Source: an uncultured Christensenella sp. | Lineage (GTDB): Bacteria > Bacillota > Clostridia > Christensenellales > Borkfalkiaceae | Direction of reading: 5' to 3' | DNA length: 64,000 bases | NCBI GenBank assembly: GCA_910578065.1 | Contig: CAJTPB010000003.1 | Coordinates: 48,357 to 112,356, forward strand | Shown here: one piece after another, positions 55,647 to 64,000 of the stretch | Position numbering within the stretch: the first letter of the stretch is position 1 | Layout of the letters: every line of letters starts with the position of its first letter | Translations under genes and position numbers: made by a program | Notes under the pieces: model-generated | Seen by the model: only the letters and a program-made list of their open reading frames with translations | The model's database searches: none | Told to the model about the DNA's origin: nothing

Positions 55647-57443
55647 ATGAAAGTAAGAGTATCCGATTATATAGCCGATTTTTTGGTGCAAAACGGAATT
55701 ACACATCAGTTTACCGTAACGGGCGGCGGCGCGATGTTTTTAAACGATTCATTCGGGCATAAAAAGGGCTTAAAGTGTATTTATAATCATCACGAACAGG
55801 CTTGCGCGGTTGCCGCAGAAGGTTATGCGCGTGCTACGGGGAAAATATGTTCCGTTTGCGTAACAACGGGACCGGGGGGAACAAACGCGCTTACCGGCGT
55901 AATGGGCGCGTATTTGGATTCGATTCCGATGCTCGTTTTTTCCGGGCAAGTAAAGTTTTCGACGACGTTGGCAAGCTGTCCTCAATTAAAGTTGCGGCAG
56001 CTCGGGGATCAAGAATTCCCCATTGTAAAATGCGCCGAACACATGACGAAGTACGCGGTTATGATTACCGATCCGAATACGGTGCGTTATCATTTAAAGA
56101 AAGCGCTTTATTTGGCTACGCACGGCAGACCCGCTCCCGTTTGGCTGGATATTCCCATCAACATTCAATCGGCTTGGATCGAAACGGATGATTTGATCGA
56201 TTATGATAGCCGTGAAGACGAATCGGAACGCGCGCCGAAGGTAAATACACTGCAAATCGAAGAATTGTATCAAAAACTTTCTCAGGCGAAACGCCCTGTA
56301 ATTTTGGCGGGGGAGGGCATTCGCATTTCTCAAACGCAAGAGCAGCTGCTTAGATTGGCGGAAAAATGGCGTATTCCCGTTTGTACTGCATGGAACGCGC
56401 ACGATTTAATGGGGGATGAAAATCCTTTTCAATGCGGTCGTCCGAGTACCGTTGGTACGCGCGGGGGAAATTATGTGTTGCAGTCGGCAGATTTTGTGCT
56501 TTCGCTCGGTTGCCGCATGAACATTCGGCAAATCAGTTATAATTGGGAAAATTTTGCAAAAAATGCCTATTTGGCTGCTGCGGACATTGACGAGGCGGAA
56601 TTAAATAAGCCTACGCTGCATGTAGATTTAAAACTTCATGCGGATTTAAAAGAACTGCTCCCGACGTTGTTGGAACATGATTATGCGCCCCGTCATGGCG
56701 AATGGTTGGAATGGGCGCGCAGTACGGCATTCGCTTATCCTGCCGATTGTCCTTCGTATTATAAAAAGTCCGAACCGGTAAATCCTTACGTCTTCATGCG
56801 CAAATTGGGAGAACTGATCGGACAGGATGAATGTATCGTATCTTCCAACGCAACTGCTTGCGTATGTTTGTATCAAGCTATGAGGATCTGCCAAGGACAG
56901 CGCATTTTTTCCAATTCAGGTAGCGCTTCTATGGGATACGGATTGCCTGCGGCTATCGGTGCGGCAGTCGCGCAGCAAGGAAAGCGGGTCATTTGTTTGG
57001 AGGGGGACGGTTCCATTCAAATGAATATACAGGAATTGCAGACGATCGTTACCAATCGTTTACCGCTTAAACTCGTTTGGCTGAATAACGAAGGTTATCA
57101 TTCGATTCGTCAAACGCAGACGAATACTTTTCAGGCAAACTTTTGCGGCGTGGGGGAAAACGACGGCATTTCGTTCCCCGAGGCAGAACGCATAGCATAC
57201 GCATATCGGCTTCCTTATTATAAAATTTGCCGTCACGAAGACATTGAAAGCAGAATAAAAGAATGGCTGAATGCGGACGGCGCGGCAATGCTGGAAGTCG
57301 TTCTCGACAAAAAGCAATTTTTCGAACCGAAGCTTTCTTCCAAGCAAATGCCGGACGGAACGATCGTTTCGCCTTCGCTTGAAGATATGTATCCGTTTTT
57401 GGAAGAAACGGAAAAACCCAAGTTGCCGCAGTCGCTTATATAA
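55647..57443 (+). CDS. Thiamine-diphosphate enzyme, acetolactate synthase/YerE-like
   Basis: This 598-aa protein has the three-domain acetolactate-synthase fold. The activating Glu is in HHEQACAVAAEGYAR near residue 50, TGPGGTNAL follows, and the TPP site is EGDGSIQMN through WLNNEGY. Its place after RfbF-RfbG-RfbH matches YerE, which adds a two-carbon unit from pyruvate to a CDP-4-keto-3,6-dideoxy sugar. A catabolic acetolactate synthase is unlikely in this cluster. The donor 2-oxo acid is not known. Confidence 0.8.
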   Translation: MKVRVSDYIADFLVQNGITHQFTVTGGGAMFLNDSFGHKKGLKCIYNHHEQACAVAAEGYARATGKICSVCVTTGPGGTNALTGVMGAYLDSIPMLVFSGQVKFSTTLASCPQLKLRQLGDQEFPIVKCAEHMTKYAVMITDPNTVRYHLKKALYLATHGRPAPVWLDIPINIQSAWIETDDLIDYDSREDESERAPKVNTLQIEELYQKLSQAKRPVILAGEGIRISQTQEQLLRLAEKWRIPVCTAWNAHDLMGDENPFQCGRPSTVGTRGGNYVLQSADFVLSLGCRMNIRQISYNWENFAKNAYLAAADIDEAELNKPTLHVDLKLHADLKELLPTLLEHDYAPRHGEWLEWARSTAFAYPADCPSYYKKSEPVNPYVFMRKLGELIGQDECIVSSNATACVCLYQAMRICQGQRIFSNSGSASMGYGLPAAIGAAVAQQGKRVICLEGDGSIQMNIQELQTIVTNRLPLKLVWLNNEGYHSIRQTQTNTFQANFCGVGENDGISFPEAERIAYAYRLPYYKICRHEDIESRIKEWLNADGAAMLEVVLDKKQFFEPKLSSKQMPDGTIVSPSLEDMYPFLEETEKPKLPQSLI

Positions 57444-57454
57444 AGGAGATCACG

Positions 57455-59101
57455 ATGGATAAAAAAATACAACTGCTCGATTGTACATTGCGGGACGGCG
57501 CTTACGTCGTAGACGGGGAGTTCGGGGTTCCCGCAATTAGAGGAATTATCAAAAAAATGGAAGAGGCGAACGTTGATATTATCGAGTGCGGTTGGTTGAA
57601 AGATTCGCCGTATCGTGCCGGAAGCAGCTATTTTCACGTGCCCGCCGATTTGGAAAGTTTTATCGACAAAAAGAACAGCAATTCCGTTTATGCGGTTATG
57701 ATCGATTGGGATCGATACGATTTAAATTTTCTTCCCGAAAACAACGGAAAATCGATCGATGCGATTCGGGTCGTGTTTCCGCACGGAAAGCATCGGGAAG
57801 GAATTGCAGTCGGAAAAGAGATCGAGAAAAAGAATTATTTCGTTTTCTATCAAGCTGCGAATACGCTTGCTTACAGCGAGGAGGATCTGCTTGATCTTGC
57901 CGATTGCGTCAATCAAACGAATGCAGCCGCTCTTTCGGTGGTGGATACGTTCGGAGCAATGTATTTCGAAGATTTGGAGCGGATCGTGCGCGTCCTCGAT
58001 GGTCGATTGAACAAAAAGATCAAACTCGGATTTCATTCGCATAACAACCAACAGCTTTCGTTTGCCTTGTCTATGCGCTTTGTCGAATTGACGGAATCGT
58101 TGCATAGAGGCTCGATCGTTGATTCCAGTTTGTGCGGAATGGGCAGGGGGGCGGGAAACGCTACTACGGAACTTCTCGCCAATTATTTGAACGAAAAATA
58201 TAATTGCAATTACGATTTAAATGTCGTAATGGATTCTATCGATATGTATATGCAATATTTTCAAGAACGTTATGAATGGGGGTATTCTATTCCTTATTTC
58301 ATTGCGGGCATGTATTGTTGTCACGTAAACAATATTGCATACCTTTTAAAAAATCACAGAACGAATGCGAAGGATATGAAAAATATTATCGAATCGCTTT
58401 CGCCTTCCGACCGTAGAAAATATGATTACGATTTGTTGGAAAATCGCTATCTCGAAAATCAAAGTCGCATTGTAGACGACGAGAAAACGAAAGAAATTTT
58501 ACGCAGGGATTTCGAAAACAGAAAAATACTGTTGATAGCACCCGGAAAAACTTCGTCGGAAGAAAAAGATAAAATTGAGAACTATATTAAAAATAACGAT
58601 CCGATTATAATAGCGGTAAATGCGTTAAATACACTGTATCGATTTGATTATCTGTTTGCGATCAATCATGTTCGGTACGACTATGCAAAAGACGTATACA
58701 AAAATCAATTTGCAAATACCAAAAAAATTCTTCTTTCCAACATCAAGGCGGAAGGAGAAAGCGACGAATATATCGTTAATTTTAACAGCGTAATTAAACG
58801 AGGTTGGGAGCATTTCGATAACGCCGTTATCGTTTGTTTGCGCCTGTTGGAAAAGTTAAACGTAAGAGAAGTTGCTGTCGCAGGCTTCGACGGATTTAAA
58901 ACCAAATACGGCGACAGTTATGCAGACGTATCGCTTCCCGTTTTAAAGACAGATAATAAGTGGGAAGAACTGAACGAAGAAATTTGCGCAATGTTTAAAG
59001 ATTTTCTTTTGTCTGCGCGCGATAAAATGAAAATATCGTTTGTAACTGAAAGCATTTTTTCCGACGTTCTTCAAACTGTCGGCATAAAAAATATCGTATG
59101 A
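57455..59101 (+). CDS. DRE-TIM aldolase with an extra C-terminal domain
   Basis: This 548-aa protein begins with a DRE-TIM metallolyase barrel (about 1-290), with DCTLRDGAYVVDGEF at the N-terminus and metal ligands in LGFHSHNNQQLSFA, as in 4-hydroxy-2-oxovalerate aldolase. About 350-548 is a separate alpha/beta domain (KILLIAPGKTSS, VREVAVAGFDGF) that I do not recognise; it looks Rossmann-like. AAGGAG precedes the ATG, 11 bases after the TPP-enzyme gene. It may make or consume the 2-oxo acid for that enzyme, or trim the sugar. Confidence 0.75.
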   Translation: MDKKIQLLDCTLRDGAYVVDGEFGVPAIRGIIKKMEEANVDIIECGWLKDSPYRAGSSYFHVPADLESFIDKKNSNSVYAVMIDWDRYDLNFLPENNGKSIDAIRVVFPHGKHREGIAVGKEIEKKNYFVFYQAANTLAYSEEDLLDLADCVNQTNAAALSVVDTFGAMYFEDLERIVRVLDGRLNKKIKLGFHSHNNQQLSFALSMRFVELTESLHRGSIVDSSLCGMGRGAGNATTELLANYLNEKYNCNYDLNVVMDSIDMYMQYFQERYEWGYSIPYFIAGMYCCHVNNIAYLLKNHRTNAKDMKNIIESLSPSDRRKYDYDLLENRYLENQSRIVDDEKTKEILRRDFENRKILLIAPGKTSSEEKDKIENYIKNNDPIIIAVNALNTLYRFDYLFAINHVRYDYAKDVYKNQFANTKKILLSNIKAEGESDEYIVNFNSVIKRGWEHFDNAVIVCLRLLEKLNVREVAVAGFDGFKTKYGDSYADVSLPVLKTDNKWEELNEEICAMFKDFLLSARDKMKISFVTESIFSDVLQTVGIKNIV

Positions 59102-60018
59102 AGCGTGCGATCATTACAGGGGCGACGGGCGCAATCGGTACGGCGCTGTTAAAAGAGTTTATCGCTTGCGGTACGGAAGTTTTGGTTTTGACCAGAAAGG
59201 ATTCCGCGCGCAACGGTGTGATTCCCGTTCATCCGCTGATTCAAGTAGCATATTGCGGTTTGGAAGAACTCTGTTCGCTGCAAAACGATACGGGCAGACA
59301 ATACGATGCGTTTTATCATTTTGCTTGGGCGGGAACATTCGGCGACAGTCGAAATGATATGATATTGCAAACGCAAAATATTCGTTACGCTTTGGATGCG
59401 CTGAATGCGGCTGCACGGTTTGGGTGTAAGGTATTTGTCGGGGCGGGTTCTCAGGCGGAATACGGTAGGGTGGAAGGCGTTTTAAAGCCTTTAACGCCCG
59501 CTTTTCCCGAAAACGGTTACGGCATGGCAAAACTTTGCGCGGGACAAATGACGCGGGAGGCAGCCCGTAAATTAGGGGTGAGGCATATTTGGGCGAGAGT
59601 GCTGAGCGTATACGGACCGAACGACGGAGCAAACAGCATGATATCTTCGACGATCCGTAAAATGAAAGCGGGTGAAACGGCTCAATTCACAAAAGGGGAA
59701 CAGCTGTGGGATTATCTTTATAGCGGTGATGCGGCGCAAGCGTTTCGTCTGCTCGGAGAGAGGGGAAAAGATGGAAAAGTTTATGTGCTCGGTAGCGGAA
59801 ATGCAATTCCCTTGCGCGAGTATATTATGCAGATTCGCAATGCGATCGATCCGACGTTGCCGATTGGATTGGGTATGCTACCGTATGCGGAAAAACAGGT
59901 TATGCATTTGTGCGCCGATATCGGCGAATTGACTGAGGATACCGGTTGGAAACCGAAAGTAAAATTTGAGGATGGCATTAAGAATATTTTAAACGATTAC
60001 ATAACGGATAATCGGTAA
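59098..60018 (+). CDS. NAD(P)-dependent epimerase/reductase of the extended SDR family
   Basis: This 306-aa protein has the nucleotide loop ITGATGAIGTALL and the YGMAK active-site tyrosine/lysine. It overlaps the aldolase gene by four bases (ATGA). Position fits YerF, which reduces the branched keto-sugar, but a 4-keto reductase or epimerase role is equally possible. Last gene of the cluster. Confidence 0.82.
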   Translation: MKRAIITGATGAIGTALLKEFIACGTEVLVLTRKDSARNGVIPVHPLIQVAYCGLEELCSLQNDTGRQYDAFYHFAWAGTFGDSRNDMILQTQNIRYALDALNAAARFGCKVFVGAGSQAEYGRVEGVLKPLTPAFPENGYGMAKLCAGQMTREAARKLGVRHIWARVLSVYGPNDGANSMISSTIRKMKAGETAQFTKGEQLWDYLYSGDAAQAFRLLGERGKDGKVYVLGSGNAIPLREYIMQIRNAIDPTLPIGLGMLPYAEKQVMHLCADIGELTEDTGWKPKVKFEDGIKNILNDYITDNR

Positions 60019-60161
60019 AATGCCCTATATAATTTTTCTTTGCCTTTGCGCAAGGAGGAAAAATTTATAAGTAATTAAAAATGGATTGCCGATTACCGTA
60101 AGCATTTCAGACGGATTTAAACATACCGTCATTATTTTTAAATTTTATAATGTATCATGTA

Positions 60162-60192
60162 AAAACCTACTGTTGACAGTAGGTTTTTCTTT
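60162..60192 (+). terminator. Terminator of the polysaccharide cluster
   Basis: AAAACCTACTG (60162-60172) pairs with CAGTAGGTTTT (60177-60187) around TTGA, followed by TCTTTTT. It lies about 145 bases after the last cluster gene; 60019-60161 holds no gene I can support. Confidence 0.9.
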
Positions 60193-60247
60193 TTGGCGAC
60201 ATTTAAAGAATTTTGTCAAAAAAAGTGAAATTTTGCCGACAATGTAT

Positions 60248-60268
60248 TTGACAGGGGGGGGGTATAAT
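60248..60268 (+). promoter_or_regulatory. Candidate phase-variable promoter with a G9 spacer
   Basis: TTGACA (60248-60253), nine G bases (60254-60262) and TATAAT (60263-60268) lie 52 bases before the GTG of the collagen-like protein. Both boxes are perfect, but a spacing of nine is far from the 17 needed for normal use. The spacing is set entirely by a G homopolymer, which changes length easily by slippage. Confidence 0.6.
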
Positions 60269-60319
60269 CTGTTAAAATAAATAAAGACTAATTAGTGTGG
60301 TTAGTGAAAGGAGGATAAA

Positions 60320-62554
60320 GTGAAAAGAATTTTGTATTCTTTAATAATTGCGGCGATCGTTGTATTTACGGCGGGAATTGCTTTCGGCTGTTCGGAAGCG
60401 GTGCAAGGTCCGGCTGGTCCGCAGGGACCGCAGGGGGAACAAGGCGTTCAAGGACCCATAGGCGAACAGGGAAGCAACGGGGCGGACGGTGACGACGGTA
60501 AAGATTATTGGGAAGACAATCCGCAAGGGCTTGCTTTTTATCCTTTGGACGATGGCAGTTTTGCCGTGGGAATCGGTTATGCAAAGTATCTTTCCGCAAT
60601 CGAAATTCCCGCGGAATTTCACGGAAGAAGCGTTACGCGAATCGCGGAATACGGATTTTCCGATGCGAAAAATTTGATGTCCGTTAAAATTCCCCATACG
60701 GTCACGCTATTCGAAGACGGCGCTTTTATGAACTGCACAAAACTGAATCGGCTTATTTACGGCGATCATGCGGAAGCGGTGCACTTGTTTTTATTAAACG
60801 GTACGCCCGTATTCGACGGCAACGTTGAATTTGGGAAAGACGTATTTGAAAACACCGCTTTTATGAGCGTTACCGTTACGGATAGTTCCGATAACGATAC
60901 TTTGGTCGACTGCGTAGTGAAAAATATTCCGCAAGAAGTAACTTCCGTTCAATTTAAAGCGGCATTGAATCAATCTACCGATTTTGTATTTACCGATATG
61001 CTTCCCCTTGACGGATCGAAAGAAGCGGCGTTAAAGGTGGATTTCGGCACTTATGGTATTTTTCGCAATGTTTCCGTAGAAGTTTACAGTGGAAGCGACG
61101 TATGGAACGGTACAAAATTAACCGATAGTATTTCGGTTACCGCTGAGGAATACAATATCGGTTTATTAAATGGAAGTTATCCTGTACTTGTATATTCGTT
61201 AAAATTAAACGAGATAACAAAGCAAAGTACCGTTCCTACCTTTATTGCGCTTGAACGGTGCGACGCATATAATTGGAGCGCATTGACTAACGGAATGCAG
61301 CCGATGCCCTTTGCTACGCGTTACGACGCGACGGCAAACAAAGGATTTCATCATTTGCGCCCCGGAATAAAGTCTTGGATTTCCGATTTGTTTTCCGCAG
61401 ACAGTCGTTCGAAATTTAATTTGTTTGTTGTAGATAATTATCCCGAATTGATTTTAGAGTTTTTAGTCGCGAATCATATTCCGGAAGAGCAATGGAATGT
61501 TGTTTTATTAAGCGACGGAGCAGGAACCGCTCATTTGGTAAATTCTACTTTTTCCGAAGAAAACGGGCAGGCAAAATTCGAGGAAATGTCAGAGGATTGG
61601 AGCGCCGTTAAAGATTATGTGTGGAAAAACGGATATCGCGTTGAAGCAGTGCGCGAAATAATTCGTTACGGTGAAAACAGCTATTTTCAAATTTTGCAAC
61701 GGTACGCATGCGTGATAGCGCACGAACAGACAAACGCACAATGGTGGGTAAATCGTTTAAACGTAAACGATAACTTATCAGATGCGAATCAAAATAATCC
61801 CGCCCTCGTGCAGCAGATTATAGGCGATTCCATTCAGTTAAATACGAATACCTTGTTAAAAGCGCTCGACGAAGAGCAAAAAACGGCGTTTAAAGAATTG
61901 TATCATTTCAGCGACGATATGTTTTCTGTTGCACAGGAACAGCAAAAAAAAGTGATGGTGATTCTCGGCGCTTCCGCTGCGGGAGAGGGCGATACGCTAT
62001 ACGATTATGTGCGGTTGACGATGGATCTGTACGGGGATGATTATATTTACTATTATAAGGGGCATCCCGGTCATCCTACTGCAAATGTACCTGTTCGGCA
62101 AGCTGCATTTCTTCGCTTGCAGGAAGAAGGATATTCTCTTTACGAGTTGGATAGCGCGATTGCCGCGGAAATCATTTTGTTTTATAATCCGGATATCTAT
62201 ATGTCCGGTTGGAGTTCTTCGACTTTTGATTCGGTAGAAGATCAACTTATGGCTTGCTCGTTATTCGGCTGTACGATTGCAGATAAAACAATGTTTTCTT
62301 ACGGCGACATGATCGACGTATATATTTCCAGGCTTAATGCAGGCGCAGGAGATTACAGCGGAATAACGTTAGACGTTTCCCGCCAATATTATCTTTTAGA
62401 GTATAATAATACCGCGCAATATCAAAATCAAACGGATAACTATTCTAAACATGAAATCGCCCTGTTCGATTCTACGGAAGGAAAAATTCATTATTACAAA
62501 TTATCCTCATCTTCCGTTTATCAAGAGGTGCAAGCCGACGGAAGCGCTCTGTAA
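60320..62554 (+). CDS. Secreted collagen-like/LRR protein with glycosyltransferase-like C-terminus
   Basis: This 744-aa lipoprotein has a signal peptide with lipobox FGC (Cys near 24). A collagen-like GxY run (about 31-60: GPAGPQGPQGEQG, GPIGEQG) is followed by a BspA-type LRR segment (IEIPAEFHGRSVTRIAEYGF). The C-terminal half (about 330-710) resembles GT-B sialyl/polysialyltransferases, with YYKGHPGHP and DIYMSGWSSSTFDS, yet it would lie outside the cell. AAAGGAGG precedes GTG 60320. Function is unknown; a surface glycan-binding or modifying role is inference. Confidence 0.65.
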   Translation: MKRILYSLIIAAIVVFTAGIAFGCSEAVQGPAGPQGPQGEQGVQGPIGEQGSNGADGDDGKDYWEDNPQGLAFYPLDDGSFAVGIGYAKYLSAIEIPAEFHGRSVTRIAEYGFSDAKNLMSVKIPHTVTLFEDGAFMNCTKLNRLIYGDHAEAVHLFLLNGTPVFDGNVEFGKDVFENTAFMSVTVTDSSDNDTLVDCVVKNIPQEVTSVQFKAALNQSTDFVFTDMLPLDGSKEAALKVDFGTYGIFRNVSVEVYSGSDVWNGTKLTDSISVTAEEYNIGLLNGSYPVLVYSLKLNEITKQSTVPTFIALERCDAYNWSALTNGMQPMPFATRYDATANKGFHHLRPGIKSWISDLFSADSRSKFNLFVVDNYPELILEFLVANHIPEEQWNVVLLSDGAGTAHLVNSTFSEENGQAKFEEMSEDWSAVKDYVWKNGYRVEAVREIIRYGENSYFQILQRYACVIAHEQTNAQWWVNRLNVNDNLSDANQNNPALVQQIIGDSIQLNTNTLLKALDEEQKTAFKELYHFSDDMFSVAQEQQKKVMVILGASAAGEGDTLYDYVRLTMDLYGDDYIYYYKGHPGHPTANVPVRQAAFLRLQEEGYSLYELDSAIAAEIILFYNPDIYMSGWSSSTFDSVEDQLMACSLFGCTIADKTMFSYGDMIDVYISRLNAGAGDYSGITLDVSRQYYLLEYNNTAQYQNQTDNYSKHEIALFDSTEGKIHYYKLSSSSVYQEVQADGSAL

Positions 62555-62571
62555 ATAATTCGATCGCGAAT

Positions 62572-62615
62572 AAAAACCCCGCTGTTGCAAACACTGCATA
62601 TAAGCGGGGTTTTTT
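62572..62615 (+). terminator. Terminator directly abutting the spoVAD start
   Basis: AAAAACCCCGCT (62572-62583) pairs with AGCGGGGTTTTTT (62603-62615) around a 19-base loop, ending in six T residues. The next base starts the spoVAD ATG, so the stem and U tract form its leader. Confidence 0.8.
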
Positions 62616-63608
62616 ATGGGGAACCAAACGATTTATTTTAAAAATCAACCGAGAATTATTGCCGTAAGTTCGATAGCGGGAACGAAAGAATGCAAGGGCA
62701 TTATCGGGCGCTACGTGGAAACGGCGCTTTCAGACGACATGTTCGGCGAATCAACCTTTGAGAAAGCGGAATGCAAAATGCTTTCGCACGTGATTGACGG
62801 GGCGATAACTAACGCAGGTTTAAAGCGGGATCAGATCGATATTCTCGTTTCGGGCGATTTGCTTAATCAAATTATATCCGCAAGTTTTGCTGCGCGCGAT
62901 TTTTCCATCTCTTTTTTGGGGGTGTACGGAGCGTGCTCTACCATGGCGGAAAGTTTGGCGGTTGCCGCAACCTTTATCGACGGCGGACATGCAAATTATG
63001 CGGTTGCCGCTACGGGCAGTCATTTTGCGTCTGCGGAACGGCAGTACCGTTATCCTTTGGAACTCGGTACAACGCGTCCTCCGCAAAGCCAGTGGACGGT
63101 AACGGGCGCGGGCGGTGCGTTGGTTGCGAAAGAGGGGGACGGAATTCGGATCACGGCGGCTACGCTTGGGAAAGTAGTCGATTACGGCGTGACGGACGTC
63201 AACAACATGGGAGCTGCGATGGCGCCTGCGGCGGCAGACACAATACTGGCGCATTTTCGGGCGACGGGCGAGGACGTTGCCGACTACGATTTGATTGTAA
63301 CGGGCGATTTGGGGGCGCTCGGCAGCCGTATTTTAAAAGATCTTACCTGGGAAAAAGGATTGGATATTTCGGCAAATCACGTAGACTGCGGGGAAATTAT
63401 CTATAACGTGATCGAAGACGAGTTTCAAGGCGGAAGCGGTGCGGGCTGTTCTGCCGTAGTGTTAAATTCGTACATCCATTCCAAGATGATGACGGGCGGA
63501 TTAAAAAAAGTTTTATTTGTTGCAACGGGCGCGTTGCTTTCAACCGTTTCTTCGGGGCAGGGGGAAAGTATTCCCTGTATTGCGCATGCGGTGGTTTTGG
63601 AGAGGTGA
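62616..63608 (+). CDS. spoVAD: Stage V sporulation protein AD
   Basis: This 330-aa thiolase-fold protein helps move dipicolinic acid into the spore. KNQPRIIAVSSIAGTKECKG, FLGVYGACSTMAESL and VTGDLGALGSRILKDL match SpoVAD over its length. The start is fixed by conservation, yet it follows a terminator T tract directly and has no normal ribosome site; GCGGGG in the hairpin arm is the only candidate. spoVAC, usually upstream, is absent. Confidence 0.92.
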   Translation: MGNQTIYFKNQPRIIAVSSIAGTKECKGIIGRYVETALSDDMFGESTFEKAECKMLSHVIDGAITNAGLKRDQIDILVSGDLLNQIISASFAARDFSISFLGVYGACSTMAESLAVAATFIDGGHANYAVAATGSHFASAERQYRYPLELGTTRPPQSQWTVTGAGGALVAKEGDGIRITAATLGKVVDYGVTDVNNMGAAMAPAAADTILAHFRATGEDVADYDLIVTGDLGALGSRILKDLTWEKGLDISANHVDCGEIIYNVIEDEFQGGSGAGCSAVVLNSYIHSKMMTGGLKKVLFVATGALLSTVSSGQGESIPCIAHAVVLER

Positions 63609-63611
63609 AAT

Positions 63612-63992
63612 ATGTCGGAAGCATTTGAAATATTATTTATGTTTATTAAGGCGTTTGCGATAGGCGGGTTGATTTGCACATTAGCGCAACTTGTGATCAA
63701 TTTTACCGATTTGACAGCGGGCAAAATTCTTGTCTTGTTTATGCTGCTCGGAATCGGGTTGACTGCGCTTGGGTTATATCAGCCGCTTGTGGAATTTGCG
63801 GGTGCTGGCGCAACCGTGCCCATTTCGGGATTCGGGTATTTGCTTGCGAACGGCGCGATGCGCGGCGCGCAAGAAGGGTTGTTTCGGGCGTTAACGGGTT
63901 CGCTCGCCGCCGCAAGCGCGGGAGTTTCTGCGGCGGTAATATTTTCTTTTATTATGGCTCTTATTTTTAAATCGAAGACCAAATATAATTAA
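63612..63992 (+). CDS. spoVAE: Stage V sporulation protein AE
   Basis: This 126-aa membrane protein has about four hydrophobic segments and the SpoVAE pattern (FIKAFAIGGLICTLAQLV, GFGYLLANGAMRGAQEGL). GGAGAGGTG precedes the ATG three bases after spoVAD. It is a subunit of the dipicolinate channel of spores. The gene is complete; only eight bases follow it in the window. Confidence 0.9.
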   Translation: MSEAFEILFMFIKAFAIGGLICTLAQLVINFTDLTAGKILVLFMLLGIGLTALGLYQPLVEFAGAGATVPISGFGYLLANGAMRGAQEGLFRALTGSLAAASAGVSAAVIFSFIMALIFKSKTKYN

Positions 63993-64000
63993 ATAAATGG

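Noticed and set aside
55647..57443. Catabolic or anabolic acetolactate synthase
   Set aside because: No small subunit or branched-chain amino-acid genes nearby; the sugar-cluster context favours a YerE-like role.
60173..60178. TTGACA as a possible -35 box
   Set aside because: It is the loop and stem of the cluster terminator and has no -10 box at a suitable distance.

Overview
The window looks like chromosome of a spore-forming Firmicute of class Clostridia, probably an uncultured gut lineage; Christensenellales-type is a guess from gene content and style. The evidence is spoVAD/spoVAE, a DnaD-type primosomal protein, DUF951, DegV, PFL/UPF0210, a ywlC-ywlE-rpiB-like block, strong AGGAGG ribosome binding sites and TTGACA/TATAAT promoters. 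I see no CRISPR array, no intact insertion sequence and no rRNA; there is one tRNA (Leu, CAG).

Layout. (1) 1-10617: a carbohydrate-uptake locus, with the tail of a probable LacI-type regulator, a sugar ABC importer (lipoprotein plus two permeases), a GH43 lipoprotein, a large lipoprotein with CBM9-like repeats, and two GH43 enzymes without signal peptides. (2) 10647-13007, minus strand: a small lipoprotein and a DnaD-type protein whose tail looks like the zinc region of a DnaC/DnaI helicase loader. (3) 13134-31427: housekeeping genes, namely sbcDC, a degenerate alpha/beta hydrolase, DUF951, signal peptidase, DegV, ACT and PFL proteins, pepF, dnaB, tsaC/ywlE/rpiB, a DUF1538 membrane protein paired with a P-II-like protein, an S51 peptidase and tRNA-Leu. 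(4) 31618-38493: a decayed zinc-ribbon gene, a minus-strand two-component system, and a divergent 1191-aa beta-helix surface protein. (5) 38736-60018: a polysaccharide cluster behind a perfect consensus promoter. It encodes GDP-mannose precursor enzymes, an initiating sugar transferase, four glycosyltransferases, Wzy, Wzx and a CDP-sugar pathway. (6) 60248-63992: a collagen-like secreted protein behind a promoter whose spacer is a G9 tract, then spoVAD-spoVAE.

How the parts work together. The sugar cluster has RfbF, RfbG and an RfbH (E1-type dehydrase) fused to the flippase, followed by a YerE-like thiamine-diphosphate enzyme, a DRE-TIM aldolase with an extra C-terminal domain, and an SDR reductase. 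The simplest reading is synthesis of a CDP-linked 3,6-dideoxy, possibly 4-C-branched (yersiniose-like) sugar, joined with mannose into a Wzx/Wzy-exported surface polymer. The aldolase suggests an unusual 2-oxo-acid donor or a further tailoring step. This cluster, together with the next-door G-tract promoter and the secreted protein with a glycosyltransferase-like C-terminus, is the best candidate for undescribed biology here. All functions are read from sequence by eye; no database search was run.
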